In this document: positions 30,272 through 32,346 of the stretch, one piece after another
Position numbering within the stretch: the first letter of the stretch is position 1
Layout of the letters: every line of letters begins with the position of its first letter
Assembly (NCBI GenBank): GCA_018650085.1
Contig: JABIGQ010000005.1
Coordinates: 1-32,346 of the forward strand
Length of the DNA: 32,346 bases
Origin: Candidatus Magasanikiibacteriota bacterium
Lineage (GTDB): Bacteria; Patescibacteriota; Patescibacteriia; Magasanikbacterales; UBA922
Direction: 5' to 3'
Translations under genes and position numbers: made by a program
Notes under the pieces: generated by a model
Seen by the model: only the letters and a program-made list of their open reading frames with translations
Told to the model about the DNA's origin: nothing
Databases searched by the model: none

Positions 30272-32346
30272 ATGCAAAATAAAATAACTATAAAAGGTGC
30301 GCGTGAGCACAATTTGAAAAATGTTCATCTAGAATTACCACGAAATAAAATGATTGTGTTTACAGGATTGTCTGGTTCTGGAAAGAGTAGCCTTGCTTTT
30401 GATACTATTTTCGCAGAAGGGCAGAGACGTTATGTAGAAAGTCTTTCAGCGTACGCGAGACAATTTTTAGGAGGTATGAATAAACCAGACGTGGATGAAA
30501 TAGAAGGGTTGTCTCCGGGCATTTCTATTGACCAAAAAGCACATAGTGCAAATCCACGTTCTACAGTAGCTACTATTACAGAGATTTATGATTATCTCCG
30601 TATTATTTATGCACGCATAGGAATTCCACATTCTCCAATTAGTGGTAAGTCGCTAGAAAAAATGACAACAGATCAGATAACACATAGGATAGAAACATCC
30701 GAGCATATAAAAACAAAAGCAAAAAAAAGTGAACCAATTCGTATACTTGCTCCACTAGTACGTGGAAGAAAAGGGGAGTATTATCAGATGCTTTATGATT
30801 TATACAATACTGGATTTCTTTGGGTGCGAGTGGATGGAAAGATAAAAAGCTTGCGTGAGAAAGTAGTATTGTCAAAAAATAAAAAGCATACCATTGAAGT
30901 GATCATAGATGAAATTCCTGCAAAAACAGATTTTAGTATAAAAGAAGAACAAGAGCGATTGGCGTACGCTGTAGAGCAAGCAGTAGATTTATCAAATGAA
31001 TCTTGTGTTGTGCTGTATCCAAATGGAGAGGAAAGGGAATATAGTACACAGTATGTATTGCCAGAAGATGGAACGAAATTCCCAGACATAGAGCCACGTA
31101 TGTTTAGTTTCAATAGTCCATATGGATATTGTAAACCATGTACAGGACTTGGGACAAAGGAATTGTTTAGTGAAGACGTGTGTCCTGTGTGTGACGGAAA
31201 GAGATTAAATAATTATGCGCTAAGCGTAAAAATTCAGGGGAAAAGTATTTATGATATTACTGCCATGACAATTCACGATGCGCAAGAATTTTTTGGGACA
31301 TTGGAAACGCATCTGTCTGAAACGGAGAGAGAAATTACAGGGGCAGCACTTCGTGAGATAAAAAACCGAATAGGATTTATGCATAATGTGGGATTACATT
31401 ATTTAACGCTTCATAGAAAAGCGGGGACACTTTCTGGTGGGGAAGCTCAGCGCATCCGTCTGGCTTCTCAGGTAGGACAACAGTTGGTAGGTGCTATGTA
31501 TGTGCTAGATGAACCAACTATTGGATTGCATCAGCGAGATAATGAACAGTTGGTTTCTACACTGCGTCATCTTTGTGATATAGGAAATACCATCATTGTA
31601 GTGGAGCATGACGAAGATACCATTTTAACAAGTGATTGGATAGTAGACATAGGGCCTCGTGCGGGTGTGCATGGTGGAGAAATAGTATATTCAGGTCCAC
31701 TAGAAAATGTATTGGATGGAAAAAATAAGGGTGATAAGTTTGAATGTAAAGAAATTGGTTCTGCTAAAAAATCATTAACAGGAAAATATTTACGTGGAGA
31801 GGTGAAAATAGATGTTCCAGATAAACGGCGTTCTGTAGATAGAGCAACACCACGATTGAAAATTTATGGAGCAGAAGAACATAATTTAAAAAAAATAAAT
31901 GTAGAGATTCCATTACGTCGACTTGTTTGTTTAACCGGTGTTTCTGGATCTGGTAAATCTACATTAATGCATAGGATTCTTTATCGTGCAGTAGCAAATA
32001 AGCTTAACCATGTAGATAAACGAATTGGGAAACATAAACGAATTACTGGTATTGAATATATTGATAAAATAATCCGTATAGACCAAAGCGCTATTGGGCG
32101 TTCTCCACGTAGTAACCCCGCAACGTATACAAAGGCATATGATGCTATTCGCCAATTATTTGCAGCAACTGCAGAGGCAAAAATTCGTGGGTATAAAGTG
32201 GGAAGATTTAGTTTCAACAGACCTGGTGGAAGATGTGAACATTGTGAAGGAAAAGGAATGCTTGAAATTGAGATGCATTTTCTTCCAAGTGTATCTATCG
32301 TCTGCGATGTGTGTAAGGGGAGACGATTTAATCAGGAAACACTTCA
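30272..32346 (+). CDS. uvrA: Excinuclease ABC subunit A (UvrA), partial, 3' end outside window
   Basis: UvrA is the dimeric ABC ATPase that finds bulky DNA damage. The first 691 codons are in the window without a stop. Walker A I is GLSGSGKS (residues 32-39), signature I is LSGGE (387-391), Walker A II is GVSGSGKS (556-563), and the second zinc module begins GGRCEHCEGKGM near residue 653. The UvrB-binding part (LAPLVRGRKGEYYQ) is present. The first zinc module is Cys287, Cys290, Cys304 and Cys307, with only 13 residues between the CxxC pairs. Typical UvrA has over 100 residues there, the insertion domain. The start ATG was chosen because MQNKITIKGAREHNLKN is the family N-terminus. No Shine-Dalgarno precedes it. 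Confidence 0.96.
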   Translation, partial: MQNKITIKGAREHNLKNVHLELPRNKMIVFTGLSGSGKSSLAFDTIFAEGQRRYVESLSAYARQFLGGMNKPDVDEIEGLSPGISIDQKAHSANPRSTVATITEIYDYLRIIYARIGIPHSPISGKSLEKMTTDQITHRIETSEHIKTKAKKSEPIRILAPLVRGRKGEYYQMLYDLYNTGFLWVRVDGKIKSLREKVVLSKNKKHTIEVIIDEIPAKTDFSIKEEQERLAYAVEQAVDLSNESCVVLYPNGEEREYSTQYVLPEDGTKFPDIEPRMFSFNSPYGYCKPCTGLGTKELFSEDVCPVCDGKRLNNYALSVKIQGKSIYDITAMTIHDAQEFFGTLETHLSETEREITGAALREIKNRIGFMHNVGLHYLTLHRKAGTLSGGEAQRIRLASQVGQQLVGAMYVLDEPTIGLHQRDNEQLVSTLRHLCDIGNTIIVVEHDEDTILTSDWIVDIGPRAGVHGGEIVYSGPLENVLDGKNKGDKFECKEIGSAKKSLTGKYLRGEVKIDVPDKRRSVDRATPRLKIYGAEEHNLKKINVEIPLRRLVCLTGVSGSGKSTLMHRILYRAVANKLNHVDKRIGKHKRITGIEYIDKIIRIDQSAIGRSPRSNPATYTKAYDAIRQLFAATAEAKIRGYKVGRFSFNRPGGRCEHCEGKGMLEIEMHFLPSVSIVCDVCKGRRFNQETL

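Noticed and set aside
1-32346. CRISPR array, phage or insertion sequence
   Set aside because: No regularly spaced repeats, transposase, integrase or phage genes were seen. The only repeats are the two REP-like elements, the 19-bp repeat and the tandem RNA units.

Overview
This window is AT-rich and gene-dense, with standard-code bacterial genes. I read it as chromosome from a Candidate Phyla Radiation (Patescibacteria, Parcubacteria-like) bacterium. The reasons are a large secreted protein that combines a C39-like peptidase, Ig-like repeats and a lamin-tail domain, very short gene spacing, mostly poor Shine-Dalgarno signals, a compact set of core genes (lepA, recJ, rny, murJ, HU, uvrA, uvrB, pilT), and a UvrA shortened in a specific place. 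TGA is used as a stop (the 677-3613 gene), so the TGA=Gly code of some relatives does not apply. The placement is inference; no rRNA or ribosomal protein gene is present to anchor it.

Layout. 66-3613: a membrane-anchored protein of unknown function and the large secreted peptidase/adhesin-like protein. 3701-5934: a UDP-HexNAc 6-dehydrogenase and a sugar-nucleotide epimerase, enough to make an acidic sugar nucleotide for surface glycans. 6039-6872 (-): folD. 7031-7399: a DNPH1/Rcl-like nucleotide N-hydrolase. 7489-10322: pilT and a class B penicillin-binding protein, 2 bp apart. 10468-10620 (-): tRNA-Glu(CTC) and tRNA-Met(CAT) behind a perfect consensus promoter. 10741-12723 (-): HU and RNase Y, the latter with a roughly 250-nt leader. 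13074-14495: a Wzx-type flippase. 14552-20905 (-): lepA, a 33-residue membrane peptide, recJ, rnhA, and a fused GT2/GT-C glycosyltransferase. 21112-21441 (-): a GC-rich small lipoprotein gene that looks foreign. 21691-24906 (-): an unknown membrane protein, corA and murJ. 25005-26357: a beta-CASP metallo-hydrolase. 26371-26813 (-): two tandem noncoding RNA units. 26885-32346: uvrB, a YdcF/SanA-like protein, a lipoprotein (-) and uvrA, which runs off the end.

The genes serve envelope building (flippase, MurJ, PBP, glycosyltransferase, sugar nucleotides, SanA-like protein), RNA turnover (RNase Y, beta-CASP enzyme, RNase HI), DNA repair (UvrA, UvrB, RecJ) and type IV pilus retraction.

The most interesting signals are noncoding. 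(1) Between the beta-CASP gene and uvrB lies a 259-bp tandem duplication. Each copy is a complete minus-strand transcription unit with a TTGACA-N17-TATRTT promoter, an AGGAGAGC leader and an intrinsic terminator, while the central hairpins have diverged completely. (2) Two copies of a palindromic REP/MITE-like element each sit exactly 6 bp after a stop codon in the same orientation to the gene; one is flanked by a 19-bp direct repeat that duplicates the recJ 3' end. (3) The UvrA first zinc module has only 13 residues between its CxxC pairs, so the insertion domain is missing.
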